A stretch of DNA of 64,000 nucleotides from Methylobacterium haplocladii (GTDB taxonomy: Bacteria > Pseudomonadota > Alphaproteobacteria > Rhizobiales > Beijerinckiaceae), in the NCBI RefSeq assembly GCF_007992175.1, contig NZ_BJZT01000014.1, positions 1-64,000 on the forward strand, written 5' to 3'. Below, one piece after another: positions 17,394 to 28,724 of the stretch; the first letter of the stretch is position 1; every line of letters starts with the position of its first letter. A program made the position numbers and the translations under genes. The notes under the pieces were generated by a model. The model did not search any database. It was not told where the DNA came from and worked only from the letters and a program-made list of their open reading frames with translations.

Positions 17394-17420
17394 GTCCGGC
17401 GTACGCCGGACGGGTTTTTT
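17394..17420 (+). terminator. Rho-independent terminator of the small exported protein gene
   Basis: A perfect 18-base palindrome GTCCGGCGTACGCCGGAC at 17394-17411 is followed by GGG and six T. It lies 30 bases after the stop codon, in plus orientation, and insulates the tRNA gene that follows. Confidence 0.9.
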
Positions 17421-17496
17421 CATGGGACCTTCGCGTTCGTCGCTGCTTGCCCAGGGGGCGGCAAAATCGTACGTCCCACTCAGCGCGTGAGCGTGT

Positions 17497-17573
<77 letters not shown>

Positions 17574-17601
17574 TTCGTTTTTTCGTGGAGCTTCGTGACG
17601 G

Positions 17602-17913
17602 ATGTCGAGCGCCCGCATCTTCCGCCCCTCGAAGGATGCCTCACAATCGGGGATGGCGCGCACCAAGCAGTGGCTTCTCGAATTCGACCGGACCAGCGCC
17701 CGCGAGGCCGATCCGCTCATGGGCTGGACCTCGTCGTCCGACATGCTCCAGCAGGTCCGGCTGGAATTCGATACCGCGGAGGAGGCCGTGGCCTACGCCG
17801 AGCGCGAGGGCATAGCCTACCGGATCGAGACGCCGCGGCCGCAGACCGTGCGCAAGGGCCTGTCCTACTCCGACAACTTCAAGTTCAATCGCACGGCGCC
17901 CTGGACGCATTGA
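17602..17913 (+). CDS. NDUFS4-like NADH dehydrogenase (complex I) accessory subunit
   Basis: 103 residues. The protein matches the ETC complex I conserved region (18 kDa / NDUFS4 family): ARIFRPSK at the start, WLLEFDRTSAREADPLMGWT in the middle, then LEFDTAEEAVAYAEREGIAY and a C-terminal SYSDNFKFNRTAPWTH. This accessory subunit, shared by mitochondria and Alphaproteobacteria, binds at the peripheral arm of complex I near the NADH-oxidising module. As usual in Rhizobiales it lies away from the nuo operon. It starts 28 bases after tRNA-Pro. Confidence 0.95.
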   Translation: MSSARIFRPSKDASQSGMARTKQWLLEFDRTSAREADPLMGWTSSSDMLQQVRLEFDTAEEAVAYAEREGIAYRIETPRPQTVRKGLSYSDNFKFNRTAPWTH

Positions 17914-17920
17914 CGGCACG

Positions 17921-18988
17921 TCAGAACGCGTAGCGCACCGTACAATACGGCATCCGCTCCGCCAGCAACGCCTTGAAGCGGCCGAGCCATTGGCCCTTCC
18001 AGCCGGTTCGATAGCGCAGGTTGTCGCCGCCGCCCTCGGAGCGCTTGGCCTCCTGGATGTCGGGCCGCCAGAGCAGGTCTTCGGCCTTGGGGTGCCAGCC
18101 GAGATTGACCGCGTGCAGCCCCGCATTGTGGGTCAGCAGGATGATCTCGCATTTGAGCTGCGCTTTGGCTGCGTCCGAGAGCGTGTCGTCGATCTCGTCG
18201 AACAGCGCCCGCCAATCCGCCTCCCAGCCCTCGTAGAGGATCACCGGCGAGAAATTGACGTGGACCTCGTAGCCGGCGCGCAGAAAATCGTCGATCGCGG
18301 CGATACGCTCGGCCATCGGGCTGGTCCGCACGTCGACGATCTTGGCGATGCGCGCGGGCATCAGCGAGAACCGGACGCGCGTCTTGCCCTGCGGGTCGTA
18401 GGCGAGGAGATCCGGGTTGACCGCCTTCGTCGCGAACGAACCCTTGGCGTTCGGGATGGTGCGAAACAGCGCCACGAGATCGCGGACCGTGTCGCAGAGC
18501 ATGGCGTCCACCGAGAGATCGCCGTTCTCGCCGAGATCGTAGACCCAGAGTGACGGGTCGACCTGATCGGGCTCGGGCAACGGCCCCTGCTTTTCCGCGT
18601 GGCGCCGGATCGCCGCGCCGACCGCCTCGGTGTTGACGAAGAGCGAGATCGGGTTCGCGAACCCCTTGCGGCGCGGCACGTAGCAATAGGCACAGGCCAT
18701 GGCGCAGCCGTTCGAGGTCGAGGGCGCGATGAAGTGGGCGCTGCGTCCGTTCGGACGCATGGCGAGCCCCTTCTTCACGCCGAGCACCAGCGTCGAACGC
18801 TTGATCCGCAGCCAGTCCTCGACGGAGCCCTCGTTGCCGTGCAGCGAAGGAATGTTCCAGTGCGAGGGCACTTCGATCCGCTCGGCGTCCGGAAATCGAT
18901 CGAGAATCTCCCGCCCCCGCGGAAACGCGGCGACGCCGGGCTCGTGGAAGATTGTCTGGATGCCGATGAGATCGCGTTGCGGAGCCAT
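17921..18988 (-). CDS. Spore-photoproduct-lyase-like radical SAM protein
   Basis: 355 residues from ATG 18988. It carries the radical SAM cluster motif of the SplB family, Cys95-x3-Cys99-x2-Cys102 (SNGCAMACAYCYVPR), followed by a TIM-barrel body (LWVYDLGENGDLSVDAMLCD, RVRFSLMPARIAKIVDVRTS, VHVNFSPVILYEGWEADW). SplB repairs the 5-thyminyl-dihydrothymine lesion in spores, but members of this family are also found in non-sporulating Alphaproteobacteria, where the lesion or substrate is not established. Convergent with the NDUFS4-like gene (7-base gap). Whether it retains the SplB catalytic Cys cannot be judged without an alignment. Confidence 0.9.
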   Translation of the reverse strand: MAPQRDLIGIQTIFHEPGVAAFPRGREILDRFPDAERIEVPSHWNIPSLHGNEGSVEDWLRIKRSTLVLGVKKGLAMRPNGRSAHFIAPSTSNGCAMACAYCYVPRRKGFANPISLFVNTEAVGAAIRRHAEKQGPLPEPDQVDPSLWVYDLGENGDLSVDAMLCDTVRDLVALFRTIPNAKGSFATKAVNPDLLAYDPQGKTRVRFSLMPARIAKIVDVRTSPMAERIAAIDDFLRAGYEVHVNFSPVILYEGWEADWRALFDEIDDTLSDAAKAQLKCEIILLTHNAGLHAVNLGWHPKAEDLLWRPDIQEAKRSEGGGDNLRYRTGWKGQWLGRFKALLAERMPYCTVRYAF

Positions 18989-18999
18989 GCGGCGGACCG

Positions 19000-19845
19000 T
19001 CAGAGCCGCGCCAGCAGCTCCGCCTTCTTACCTGAAAACTCCTCGTCGGTGAGGATGCCCTTGCGGTGCAGTTCGGCCAGCCGTTCCAGGGTCGAGATCA
19101 CGTCCGTTTGCGGATGGGCCGCAGCCGCGGGAGTTGCGTCAGGCCTGGGAGGCTCGGCCGGCCGGACCGGCATCGGAGTCTCCCCGTGCCTCGGACTTGG
19201 CGCGTGGGCCTGACGCGAGTCGGAGGCCGGGGCCGGGGAGGGCGCGTGCTCGGTACGGTCAGTCACGCTCGCCTGCGACGGGCTCTGCTCCTCTCCCACC
19301 GGCGTCAGGTCGTCGAGCGAAATGACCCCATGCGGTCCGCTGAACCGAAAGCTCGACGTGCCGGATTGCTGCTGCGAAGCGCCGGTGATGACGTGCTCGC
19401 CCGTGTCGTAGAGCGCGACCCGACCGTCGGTCTCGACGGCGAGCCGGCGGCTCTCGGGAAACCAGGCGTAGCGCGTGGCGTTCTGCGAGCCGACGCTCGA
19501 CGCCCGGCCAAGGCCCTCGGGCCACCAGTTGCCGGAGGAGCCGCTCGACGACTGGCTCATCGAAAAGCTCTGCGACCGGCGCGGTGCCAGATCCGGCAGC
19601 GCGGCGGAGAGGTCTTCGCAGAGCGCGGTCACGCGGGCCTTCAGACCGTGATCGTTCATGCGACCGACCATGACCATGCCGCCGGAGAACCACTGGCCCA
19701 TCCCGCCGAATTCGGGATGGTCGAACTGAGCCATTCGGCCGCCGCCCGAATCGAGCGCCCGAAGCATGTGCCGCACCGCTTCGGGGCTGACGCCGTGCTT
19801 TTCGGACAGCGCCTGCAAGCGCGCGATGGTGTCGTCGGTCATCAT
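19000..19845 (-). CDS. SHOCT-domain protein
   Basis: 281 residues; ATG 19845 and ATG 19842 are adjacent. The N-terminus has a short helical hairpin (TDDTIARLQALSEKHGVSPE), then a region able to form a beta-rich domain (WWPEGLGRASSVGSQN, YAWFPESRRLAVETDGRVAL YDTGEH-like). A long Ser/Pro/Ala-rich linker (about 200-240) leads to a C-terminal SHOCT motif (LERLAELHRKGILTDEEFSG, KKAELLARL). SHOCT domains are short C-terminal oligomerisation or binding segments on proteins of many kinds. No signal peptide. Lies 11 bases upstream of the SplB-like gene on the same strand, so probably co-transcribed. Role unknown. Confidence 0.75.
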   Translation of the reverse strand: MMTDDTIARLQALSEKHGVSPEAVRHMLRALDSGGGRMAQFDHPEFGGMGQWFSGGMVMVGRMNDHGLKARVTALCEDLSAALPDLAPRRSQSFSMSQSSSGSSGNWWPEGLGRASSVGSQNATRYAWFPESRRLAVETDGRVALYDTGEHVITGASQQQSGTSSFRFSGPHGVISLDDLTPVGEEQSPSQASVTDRTEHAPSPAPASDSRQAHAPSPRHGETPMPVRPAEPPRPDATPAAAAHPQTDVISTLERLAELHRKGILTDEEFSGKKAELLARL

Positions 19846-19930
19846 GGGTCCGGCCGGCTGCGGTGCTGCAGCTCTAACCGCAACGGGCCAGGACTTCCAC
19901 GGATCCTGTCGTGATCCGACTGCGGGATAT

Positions 19931-20761
19931 TTACGCCCGGCTCTGCGCCAGTTCGATCAGCCGCCGCGCCAGGGCGATCTGCCCGGCGGGCGCCACAGGC
20001 GCCTCGCGATCGACCGGATGCCAGGCGCCGTCGCGCCAGCTCATCGTCAGCGCCTCGACCACGGGGACGAGAGGTACCGGGCGCTTGGCGAAATGCGCGC
20101 GCCGGATCGTCTCCGGCATGGAGCGCCATGCCGCATCGGCCTGGGCGAGGCGGTCGCGCTCCCGGAGCGTCGCGAGGGATTGGCCGTTCTCGTCCCAAGC
20201 CTCGATCCGACACATCGCCGAGCCGATCTTGTCGGTCCAGCGGAAGGCGGTCCCGACACCCTGGGCGTAGCCGGCGCGGACCAGCGCCCGCATCGCAGCC
20301 TCATAGGCCGTCGGCGGCGTGAAGGGCGTGCGCTCCGATGGCAGGCGGTCGTGGCAGCAGGCGAGCGTCAGGAACGCGGACAGCACGGCCTCGAGCCGTG
20401 CGCCGTCGATGACGGCGGATGCCAGCGCCCCCGGCATGGCCTCGGAATCCATCGTCAGCGCGTGCCGGCAATACCAGGTCTCGTCCGGCTTGTCGGCGCG
20501 CGGCACGGGGGCGGCGAGGCCGAGGTCCTTCAAGACCCGCGTCGCCTCCTCGAAGGCCGGCTCGGATTCGTGGTAATAGGTCGCGCCGTGGGCGCCGGGA
20601 CCGGCCTCCCGGTCCGATCGGGTCAGATGGCACGCGATGGCTGCCGCCAACTCCCCGCACAGACGCCCCTGCGCGCTCCCCAACGCAACAACCGCCACCA
20701 CGTCGAACTCCGGCTTTCCGAACGCAACCCGGCGGGACCATACCGGCTCGAAGTGAATCAA
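19931..20761 (-). CDS. Conserved-looking hypothetical protein
   Basis: 276 residues if TTG 20761 is the start; an in-frame stop lies just upstream and the next candidates are GTG codons about 20 residues in. Composition is that of a globular, mixed alpha/beta cytosolic protein (WYCRHALTMDSEAMPGALAS, FRWTDKIGSAMCRIEAWDEN, LTMSWRDGAWHPVDRE). No signal peptide or membrane segment. I do not recognise a family. It is on the same strand as the SHOCT and SplB-like genes with an 85-base gap, and ends the cluster. Confidence 0.6.
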   Translation of the reverse strand: MIHFEPVWSRRVAFGKPEFDVVAVVALGSAQGRLCGELAAAIACHLTRSDREAGPGAHGATYYHESEPAFEEATRVLKDLGLAAPVPRADKPDETWYCRHALTMDSEAMPGALASAVIDGARLEAVLSAFLTLACCHDRLPSERTPFTPPTAYEAAMRALVRAGYAQGVGTAFRWTDKIGSAMCRIEAWDENGQSLATLRERDRLAQADAAWRSMPETIRRAHFAKRPVPLVPVVEALTMSWRDGAWHPVDREAPVAPAGQIALARRLIELAQSRA

Positions 20762-20957
20762 CGCTTAGGCCAGCCGTGCTCGCCCACGCGTGGAAAAGAC
20801 GTGCCGGCGCGGCAGCTTGCCGCGCTGCAGCGAATTTTGTCCCGTCAACCCGTTCGGCCGAAGCATATTTTCGCGCTGCGGCGGAGCTTCACCGGAACGT
20901 GAGCGTTCCCACCTCAAATCCGGCTGCCGCTGCGCGGCGGCCGCCAGTGGAGACACC

Positions 20958-23237
20958 ATGGCCGAAGCCAAGAACACCCAGTCCGACGGACCTGCGAAGC
21001 CGCGCGTCGTGCGTTCGCGCATCCGGGAGGGCTCGCCCCATCCGCGCGGCGCGAATTGGGACGGGCTCGGCGTGAACTTCGCCGTCTTCTCGGCCCATGC
21101 CACCAAGGTCGAGCTCTGCCTGTTCGACGATGCCGGCGAGAAGGAAATCGAGCGGATCGTCCTGCCCGAATACACGGACGAGGTCTGGCACGGCTATTTG
21201 CCCGACGCGCGCCCGGGCACGATCTACGGCTACCGGGTGCATGGCCCCTACGAGCCGAAGACCGGCCACCGCTTCAACCACAACAAGCTGCTGATCGACC
21301 CCTACGCCAAGGGTCTCGTCGGCTCCATCACCTGGAATCCGGCCCTGTTCGGCTATCAGATGGAGACCGGCGACGACCTGACCTTCGATGACCGCGACAG
21401 CGGCCCCTACACCCGGCGCTGCCAAGTGATCGATCCGGCCTTCACTTGGGGCCGCGACGTGAAGCCGAACGTGCCGTGGGAGAAGACGATCTTCTACGAG
21501 ACGCACGTCAAGGGATTCACCAAGCTGCACCCGTCGGTGCCCGAGAAGATCCGCGGCACCTATGCCGGCCTCGGTACACCGGCCGTGCTCGATTACATCA
21601 AAAGCCTCGGCGTCACCTCGGTGGAGCTGCTGCCGGTCCACGCCTTCGTGCAGGACGACTACCTGCAGGAGAAAGGGCTCACGAACTACTGGGGCTACAA
21701 CACCATCTCGTTCTTCACCCCCGCACGCCGTTACGCGGCGGTGCCGGATTTCGCCTTCTCCGAGTTCAAGGAGATGGTCGCCCGGATGCATGGCGCCGGC
21801 CTCGAGGTGATCCTCGACGTCGTCTACAATCACACCGCCGAAGGCAACGAGAAGGGTCCGACGCTGTCCTTCAAGGGCATCGACAACGCTTCGTATTACC
21901 GGCTGATGCCGAAGGAGCCGCGCTACTACATCAACGACACCGGCACGGGTAACACCTTCAACCTGTCGCATCCGCGCGTATTGCAGCTCGTCACCGACAG
22001 CCTGCGCTACTGGGCGACCGAGATGCGCGTCGACGGCTTCCGGTTCGACCTCGCGACGATTTTGGGCCGCGAGCCCTACGGCTTCGACGAAGGCGGCGGC
22101 TTTCTCGACACCTGCCGGCAGGACCCGGTGCTGAACTCGGTGAAACTCATCGCCGAGCCGTGGGATTGTGGTCCCGGCGGCTATCAGGTCGGCGGCTTCC
22201 CGCCCGGTTGGGCCGAGTGGAACGACCGTTTTCGCGATGATGTCCGTGGCTACTGGAAGGGCGACGCGGGCCTCCTGCCGTCGCTCGCCGCGCGCATCAC
22301 CGGCTCGGCCGACAAGTTCAACAAGCGCGGCCGCCGGCCCTGGGCGTCTGTGAACTTCATCTCGGCCCATGACGGCTTCACGCTCGCCGACACGGTCTCG
22401 TACAACGAGAAGCACAACGAGGCGAACGGCGAGGGAAACCGCGACGGTCACGGCCACAACCTCTCCTATAATTTCGGCGTCGAGGGCCCCACCGACGATC
22501 CCGAGATCAAGGCCACGCGCCTGCGCCAGATGCGCAACATGCTGGCGACGCTGTTCCTCTCCAAGGGCACGCCGATGCTGCTCGCCGGCGACGAGTTCGC
22601 CCGGACGCAGAAGGGCAACAACAACGCCTATTGCCAGGACAACGAGGTTTCCTGGATGGATTGGGAGGCGATCGGGGCGGACGAGCGCGATCTCGCCGAG
22701 TTCACGCAGCGCCTGATCCTGCTGCGCAACGCCCTGCCGATGCTCTCGCGCGGCCGCTTCGTCACGGGCGCCTTCGACGAGGAGTTCGGTGTCAAGGACG
22801 TCACATGGCTGACGCCGGCCGGTACGGAGATGACACCGGAGAACTGGAACGACGGCAACTCGCGCTCGCTCGCCGTGCTGCTCGACGGGCGTGCACAGGC
22901 CTCGGGCATCCACCGCCGCGGCGGCGACGCCACCCTGCTGCTGTTCTACAATTCCTATCACGACGTGGTCGACTTCACCCTGCCGGAGACGGCGGGCGGC
23001 GTCGCCTGGACGCGCATCCTCGACACCAACCTGCCCGACAGCCAGGAACTCGCGAGCTTCGGCATCGGCGACCGCTACACGGTCACCGGCCGCTCGATGC
23101 TGATGTTCGTCCTCAAGCCCGAGGAAGCCCCCGGACCAGAGACCTCCGAGATGGAACGCTCGTACCAGCACGTGATGCAGGCTTTCGAGCGGGCCCACGT
23201 CGAGCACGTGAGCTTCGGGCTCGACGGGGAGGCGTGA
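20958..23237 (+). CDS. glgX: Glycogen debranching enzyme GlgX
   Basis: 759 residues from ATG 20958; the open frame continues to 20790 without family similarity. It belongs to the GH13 isoamylase type: an N-terminal CBM48-like beta domain (SPHPRGANWDGLGVNFAVFS, VWHGYLPDARPGTIYGYRVH), then the catalytic barrel. The catalytic triad is in place: nucleophile Asp364 (DGFRFDLA), general acid Glu400 (LIAEPWD) and Asp472 (SAHDGFTLAD). GlgX removes short alpha-1,6 branches left by phosphorylase during glycogen breakdown. It is monocistronic here; the other glg genes are not in the window. Confidence 0.96.
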   Translation: MAEAKNTQSDGPAKPRVVRSRIREGSPHPRGANWDGLGVNFAVFSAHATKVELCLFDDAGEKEIERIVLPEYTDEVWHGYLPDARPGTIYGYRVHGPYEPKTGHRFNHNKLLIDPYAKGLVGSITWNPALFGYQMETGDDLTFDDRDSGPYTRRCQVIDPAFTWGRDVKPNVPWEKTIFYETHVKGFTKLHPSVPEKIRGTYAGLGTPAVLDYIKSLGVTSVELLPVHAFVQDDYLQEKGLTNYWGYNTISFFTPARRYAAVPDFAFSEFKEMVARMHGAGLEVILDVVYNHTAEGNEKGPTLSFKGIDNASYYRLMPKEPRYYINDTGTGNTFNLSHPRVLQLVTDSLRYWATEMRVDGFRFDLATILGREPYGFDEGGGFLDTCRQDPVLNSVKLIAEPWDCGPGGYQVGGFPPGWAEWNDRFRDDVRGYWKGDAGLLPSLAARITGSADKFNKRGRRPWASVNFISAHDGFTLADTVSYNEKHNEANGEGNRDGHGHNLSYNFGVEGPTDDPEIKATRLRQMRNMLATLFLSKGTPMLLAGDEFARTQKGNNNAYCQDNEVSWMDWEAIGADERDLAEFTQRLILLRNALPMLSRGRFVTGAFDEEFGVKDVTWLTPAGTEMTPENWNDGNSRSLAVLLDGRAQASGIHRRGGDATLLLFYNSYHDVVDFTLPETAGGVAWTRILDTNLPDSQELASFGIGDRYTVTGRSMLMFVLKPEEAPGPETSEMERSYQHVMQAFERAHVEHVSFGLDGEA

Positions 23238-23247
23238 GCAGCCCGTC

Positions 23248-23332
23248 CCTGCGAACGCAGCGCAGCAACCCAGAGCCATTTCGCTACGGCGATTATGCAG
23301 CTTCGGGTTGCTCCGCTTTCGACTCGCAATGA
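23248..23332. repeat. Intergenic palindromic repeat (BIME-like), copy 1
   Basis: An imperfect inverted repeat after glgX: the left arm with GCGCAGCAACCC and the right arm with GGGTTGCTCCGC, the outer right end reading GACTCGCAATGA. The same core (GCAACCC/GGGTTGC style with CTCGCAATGA outside) recurs as a longer, better preserved copy at 57408-57498. Probably a non-coding transcribed hairpin repeat of the genome. Confidence 0.6.
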
Positions 23333-23469
23333 AGAGTAGGACCGGCGGACCCAACCTGATCGACATCTCGGACAGATGATCGACAGGCCATCGCGTTCAG
23401 ACTAACTTTTCCCATTGCGCCGGCAGGGCTGAGAAAAGGCTCGCTCTCTCCGGAGGGGAGGGAAAGCCT

Positions 23470-25083
<1,614 letters not shown>

Positions 25084-25107
25084 GCCGCATCACCGACGGA
25101 GGAAGCC

Positions 25108-25419
25108 ATGCCGCGCGGCGACAAGTCGAAATACACCGACAAGCAGGTCCGCAAGGCCGAGGCGATCACCGAATCCTACGAGAACCGCGGCGTGCCCGAA
25201 GACGAAGCCAAGGCTCGCGCCTGGGCCACGGTCAATAAGGACGACGGCGGCGGCAAGCATCCGGGCGGTTCGGGCCGGGGCAAGTCGACCGACCACCCCG
25301 CTGCGCACAAGGGCGGCCGCAAGGGCGGCGCGGCATCGTCCTCTCGGACGGCGGAAGAACGCTCGGCTTCGGCGAAGAAGGCGGCGGCGACACGCAAGCG
25401 GAATGCGGCGGCAACGTAA
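25108..25419 (+). CDS. Small basic Lys/Gly-rich protein (annotated in relatives as plasmid-stabilisation-like)
   Basis: 103 residues from ATG 25108, with GGAGGAAG nine bases upstream. The front part (RGDKSKYTDKQVRKAEAITE, SYENRGVPEDEAKARAWATV) is a conserved helical segment found in small Rhizobiales proteins often labelled plasmid stabilisation protein. The rest is disordered and basic (KGGRKGGAASSSR, AKKAAATRKRNAAAT), like a histone-H1-like nucleic-acid-binding tail. No evidence for a toxin-antitoxin role in the sequence. Follows the LOV kinase by 24 bases and may be co-transcribed. Confidence 0.75.
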   Translation: MPRGDKSKYTDKQVRKAEAITESYENRGVPEDEAKARAWATVNKDDGGGKHPGGSGRGKSTDHPAAHKGGRKGGAASSSRTAEERSASAKKAAATRKRNAAAT

Positions 25420-25580
25420 TGGTCGGCCCGATCATTCGGGTTCCAATCGATCCGCATCGGGCGATGCAGGCGCTCTCTCCTCCCTTGGGGGAGGGGAGAA
25501 ACTGAACGTCCCGATCGGATCAATCGGAAGCGATCTCGATAATTCTCGGACCCACCGCCGCCGCCACTGCCCGACGGCGC

Positions 25581-28331
25581 TCAAGCCGGCTCGCTACCGC
25601 CTTCGTCTGCGACGTCCACCTCCATGCCATCCTCCCCCTCGATGTGCTCGACGGAGACGACGCGTTCGGCCTTGTCGGTGTTGAACACCTTCACGCCCTT
25701 CGATGCGCGGCTCACGATACGGATGCCGTCGACAGGCACGCGAATGAGCTGACCCGCATTCGTAACCAGCATGATCTGGTCCGATTCCTCGGCCGGGAAC
25801 GAGGCGACCAGATCGCCGATCGGCGCTTTTTGATCGACCGCTTTCAGGCCCTTACCGCCGCGTCCGGATATTCTGTAGTCGTAGGACGAGGTGCGCTTGC
25901 CGAAGCCGCGTTCGGAAATCGTCAGCACGTACTGCTCCGCTGCGCTCATCTCCGTGTAGCGCTCGGCCGAGATGGCGGCATCAGCCACCTCGTCCTCAGC
26001 ATCTCCGGCTTCGGGCTCTCCCGGCTCGCCGATCACGGCGCGCCGCATCTTGAGATAGCCGCCGCGCTCCTCTGGCGATGCCGGGAAATCGTTGAGGATC
26101 GCCATGGAGATCACCGCATCCCCGGCCCCGAGCGTGATGCCCCTGACACCGGTCGAGTCGCGGCCCTTGAAGACGCGCACGTCCTCGACAGGGAAGCGGA
26201 TGCATTGACCCTTGGCCGTCGTGAGCAGCACGTTCTGCTCGGCCTTGCAGATCTCGACATGGACGATGTGGTCGCCCTCATCGAGCTTCATGGCGATCTT
26301 GCCGTTGCGATTCACGGTCGTGAAGTCGGAGAGCTTGTTGCGCCGGACGCCGCCCGAGGCTGTCGCAAACATCACGTCGTAATCGTCCCAGGTGGTCTCG
26401 TCCTCCGGCAGCGGCATGATCGTGGTGATGCGCTCGCCTTCCTTCTGCAGCTGCAGGATGTTGACGAGGGCCTTGCCCTTGGCGTTCGGCGCGGCAACCG
26501 GCAGGCGCCAGACCTTCTCCTTGTAGGCCTGGCCCTGGTCGGAGAAGAACAGCACCGGGGTGTGGGTGTTGGCCACGAACAGCCGGGTGACGAAATCCTC
26601 GTCGCGGGTCGACATGCCGGTGCGGCCCTTGCCGCCGCGGCGCTGGGCCCGATAGGTCGAGAGCGGCACGCGCTTGACGTAGCCGGCATGGGACACGGTG
26701 ACGACCATGTCCTCGCGCTGGATCAGGTCCTCGTCGTCGACGTTCGAATCGTAGTCGAGGATGACGGTCTTGCGCGGGGTGGCGAAGGCTTCCTTGACCT
26801 CTGCCAGCTCCGTCTTGACGATCGCCTGGATGCGGGCGCGGGAGCGCAGGATGTCGAGGTAGTCGGCGATTTCTTCCGCGAGCTTCTTCAGCTCGTCGCC
26901 GATCTCGTCGCGGCCCAGAGCCGTGAGGCGCTGCAGGCGCAGATCGAGGATGGCGCGGGCCTGCACCTCGGAGAGCCGGTAGCTGCCGTCCTCCTTCACG
27001 CGGTGGCGCGGATCGTCCACGAGCGCGATCAGCGGCGCGATGTCGAAGGCCGGCCAATCGCGGCCCATCAGGGCCTCCCGGGCGGTGTTCGGATCCGGCG
27101 AGGTCCGGATGAGGCGGATGACCTCGTCGATGTTGGCGACCGCGATGGCGAGACCGCACAGGACGTGGGCACGCTCGCGCGCCTTGTTCAGAAGGAACTT
27201 CGTCCGCCTGGAAACGACCTCCTCGCGGAAGTCGATGAAGGCCGTGAGCAGGTCCTTCAGGTTCATCAGCTCGGGGCGGCCGCCGTTGAGCGCGACCATG
27301 TTGGCGCCGAACGAGCTCTGCAGCGGCGTGAACCGGTAGAGCTGGTTCAGCACCACCTCGGCCATCGCGTCGCGCTTGATCTCGACGACGATCCGCATGC
27401 CGTCGCGGTCGGATTCGTCGCGCAGATCCGAGATGCCCTCGATCCGCTTCTCCTTCACCAGCTCGGCGATCTTCTCGATCAGCGTCGCCTTGTTCACCTG
27501 ATACGGGATCTCGGTGAAGATCAGCGCCTCGCGCTCCTTGCGCAGCTCCTCGATCTGCGACTTCGCCCGCATGATGATCGAGCCGCGGCCCGTGGCGTAG
27601 GCCTGCCGCGTGCCGGCGCGGCCGAGGATCGAGCCGCCGGTGGGGAAGTCGGGGCCGGGCACGATCTCGGTCAGCGCCTCGATCGTCATGCCCGGATCGT
27701 CCATCAGGGCGAAGCAGGCGTCGATCAGCTCGCCGAGATTGTGCGGCGGGATGTTCGTCGCCATGCCGACCGCGATGCCGCCGGCGCCGTTGACGAGGAG
27801 GTTCGGGAAGCGCGCCGGAAGAACCGTCGGCTCCTCGCGGGTGTCGTCGTAGTTCGCCTGGAAATTGACGGTGTTCTTGTCGATGTCCGCGAGCAGCGAC
27901 ATGGCGGGCTTCGCCAGCCGCGATTCGGTGTAGCGCATCGCCGCCGGCGGATCGCCGTCGACCGACCCGAAATTGCCCTGCCCGTCGATGAGCATCAGGC
28001 GCATCGAGAACTCTTGGGCCATGCGGACCAAGGCGTCGTAGATCGATTGGTCGCCGTGCGGATGGTACTGACCGATCACGTCGCCGACGATGCGGGCCGA
28101 CTTCACGTAGCGCCGCTCGGGGAGGAAGCCGCTCTCGTAGGCCGAGTAGAGGATGCGCCGGTGCACCGGCTTGAGGCCGTCGCGCGCATCGGGCAGGGCC
28201 CGGCTCACGATCACGCTCATGGCGTAATCGAGATAGGAGCGGCGCATCTCGTCGGTGATCGAGACCGGCTTGATGTCGTTGGCCGGCGGCGTCGGAGGAT
28301 CGCCCGCGCCGGACTTGTCGTTGTCTGCCAA
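25581..28331 (-). CDS. gyrA: DNA gyrase subunit A
   Basis: 916 residues. The start given is TTG 28331, as no ATG or GTG exists upstream in frame before the family N-terminus. The winged-helix and tower of type IIA topoisomerases are present with catalytic Tyr134 ([10 protein letters not shown]). The C-terminal beta-pinwheel includes the GyrA box ([10 protein letters not shown]), needed for wrapping DNA. The quinolone-resistance region reads [10 protein letters not shown]: Gln95 stands where E. coli has Ser83, and Asp99 where E. coli has Asp87. A charged insert ([18 protein letters not shown]) sits within the C-terminal domain. GyrA introduces negative supercoils with GyrB. Divergent from ssb. 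Confidence 0.98.
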   Translation of the reverse strand: MADNDKSGAGDPPTPPANDIKPVSITDEMRRSYLDYAMSVIVSRALPDARDGLKPVHRRILYSAYESGFLPERRYVKSARIVGDVIGQYHPHGDQSIYDALVRMAQEFSMRLMLIDGQGNFGSVDGDPPAAMRYTESRLAKPAMSLLADIDKNTVNFQANYDDTREEPTVLPARFPNLLVNGAGGIAVGMATNIPPHNLGELIDACFALMDDPGMTIEALTEIVPGPDFPTGGSILGRAGTRQAYATGRGSIIMRAKSQIEELRKEREALIFTEIPYQVNKATLIEKIAELVKEKRIEGISDLRDESDRDGMRIVVEIKRDAMAEVVLNQLYRFTPLQSSFGANMVALNGGRPELMNLKDLLTAFIDFREEVVSRRTKFLLNKARERAHVLCGLAIAVANIDEVIRLIRTSPDPNTAREALMGRDWPAFDIAPLIALVDDPRHRVKEDGSYRLSEVQARAILDLRLQRLTALGRDEIGDELKKLAEEIADYLDILRSRARIQAIVKTELAEVKEAFATPRKTVILDYDSNVDDEDLIQREDMVVTVSHAGYVKRVPLSTYRAQRRGGKGRTGMSTRDEDFVTRLFVANTHTPVLFFSDQGQAYKEKVWRLPVAAPNAKGKALVNILQLQKEGERITTIMPLPEDETTWDDYDVMFATASGGVRRNKLSDFTTVNRNGKIAMKLDEGDHIVHVEICKAEQNVLLTTAKGQCIRFPVEDVRVFKGRDSTGVRGITLGAGDAVISMAILNDFPASPEERGGYLKMRRAVIGEPGEPEAGDAEDEVADAAISAERYTEMSAAEQYVLTISERGFGKRTSSYDYRISGRGGKGLKAVDQKAPIGDLVASFPAEESDQIMLVTNAGQLIRVPVDGIRIVSRASKGVKVFNTDKAERVVSVEHIEGEDGMEVDVADEGGSEPA

Positions 28332-28724
28332 GCTCTTGTGTCCGTCTATCGAGATGTCCGCGTTCGGGGTGGCGGGGCAGGGGCCTCGGCCGTTCGATGT
28401 CGCGCCCTTGGAAGACGCTCGCGGAGCTTAGAGAAGACCGTGTGATTTCAAGTGGTTAATTAGTCATTTCGCGGACCCGGCGCAACCCGCGCGCACGGTA
28501 TCCGGGCACGGTTCGACAGCTAACAGGATCGCTCTGCGAAGACCATCGCCGACGGTGGATAGATCCGACGCTCCGCTTGCGGCGAATATCGAACAAATAT
28601 AGAACAAACGCCGGCTGTGGTTGACGGGTACAAACTCCCCGGCCGGGTTGCCGCGGCGCGTTCCGCCCGCCATGAGTCCGGCCGGGCGAACGGCCCTCGT
28701 GAGATCGAACGGTAGGAGAGAGGC
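28332..28724. other. Divergent gyrA-ssb intergenic region (393 bp)
   Basis: It holds a LexA box (listed) about 120 bases before ssb. No convincing sigma-70 box pair is listed. A ribosome-site-like GGTAGGAG precedes ssb. Confidence 0.5.
28591..28605 (+). promoter_or_regulatory. LexA (SOS) box upstream of ssb
   Basis: GAAC-AAATATA-GAAC, an exact match to the alphaproteobacterial LexA direct repeat GTTC-N7-GTTC read on the opposite strand. It lies 120 bases upstream of the ssb ATG and 260 bases upstream of the gyrA start, so SOS control of ssb is the simplest reading. Confidence 0.75.

Noticed and set aside
20889-23366. Minus-strand frame of about 825 codons opposite glgX
   Set aside because: Antisense to a complete GH13 enzyme with catalytic residues; composition typical of a reverse shadow.
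25644-28445. Plus-strand frame of about 933 codons opposite gyrA
   Set aside because: Mirror frame of gyrA with no motif; gyrA is certain.
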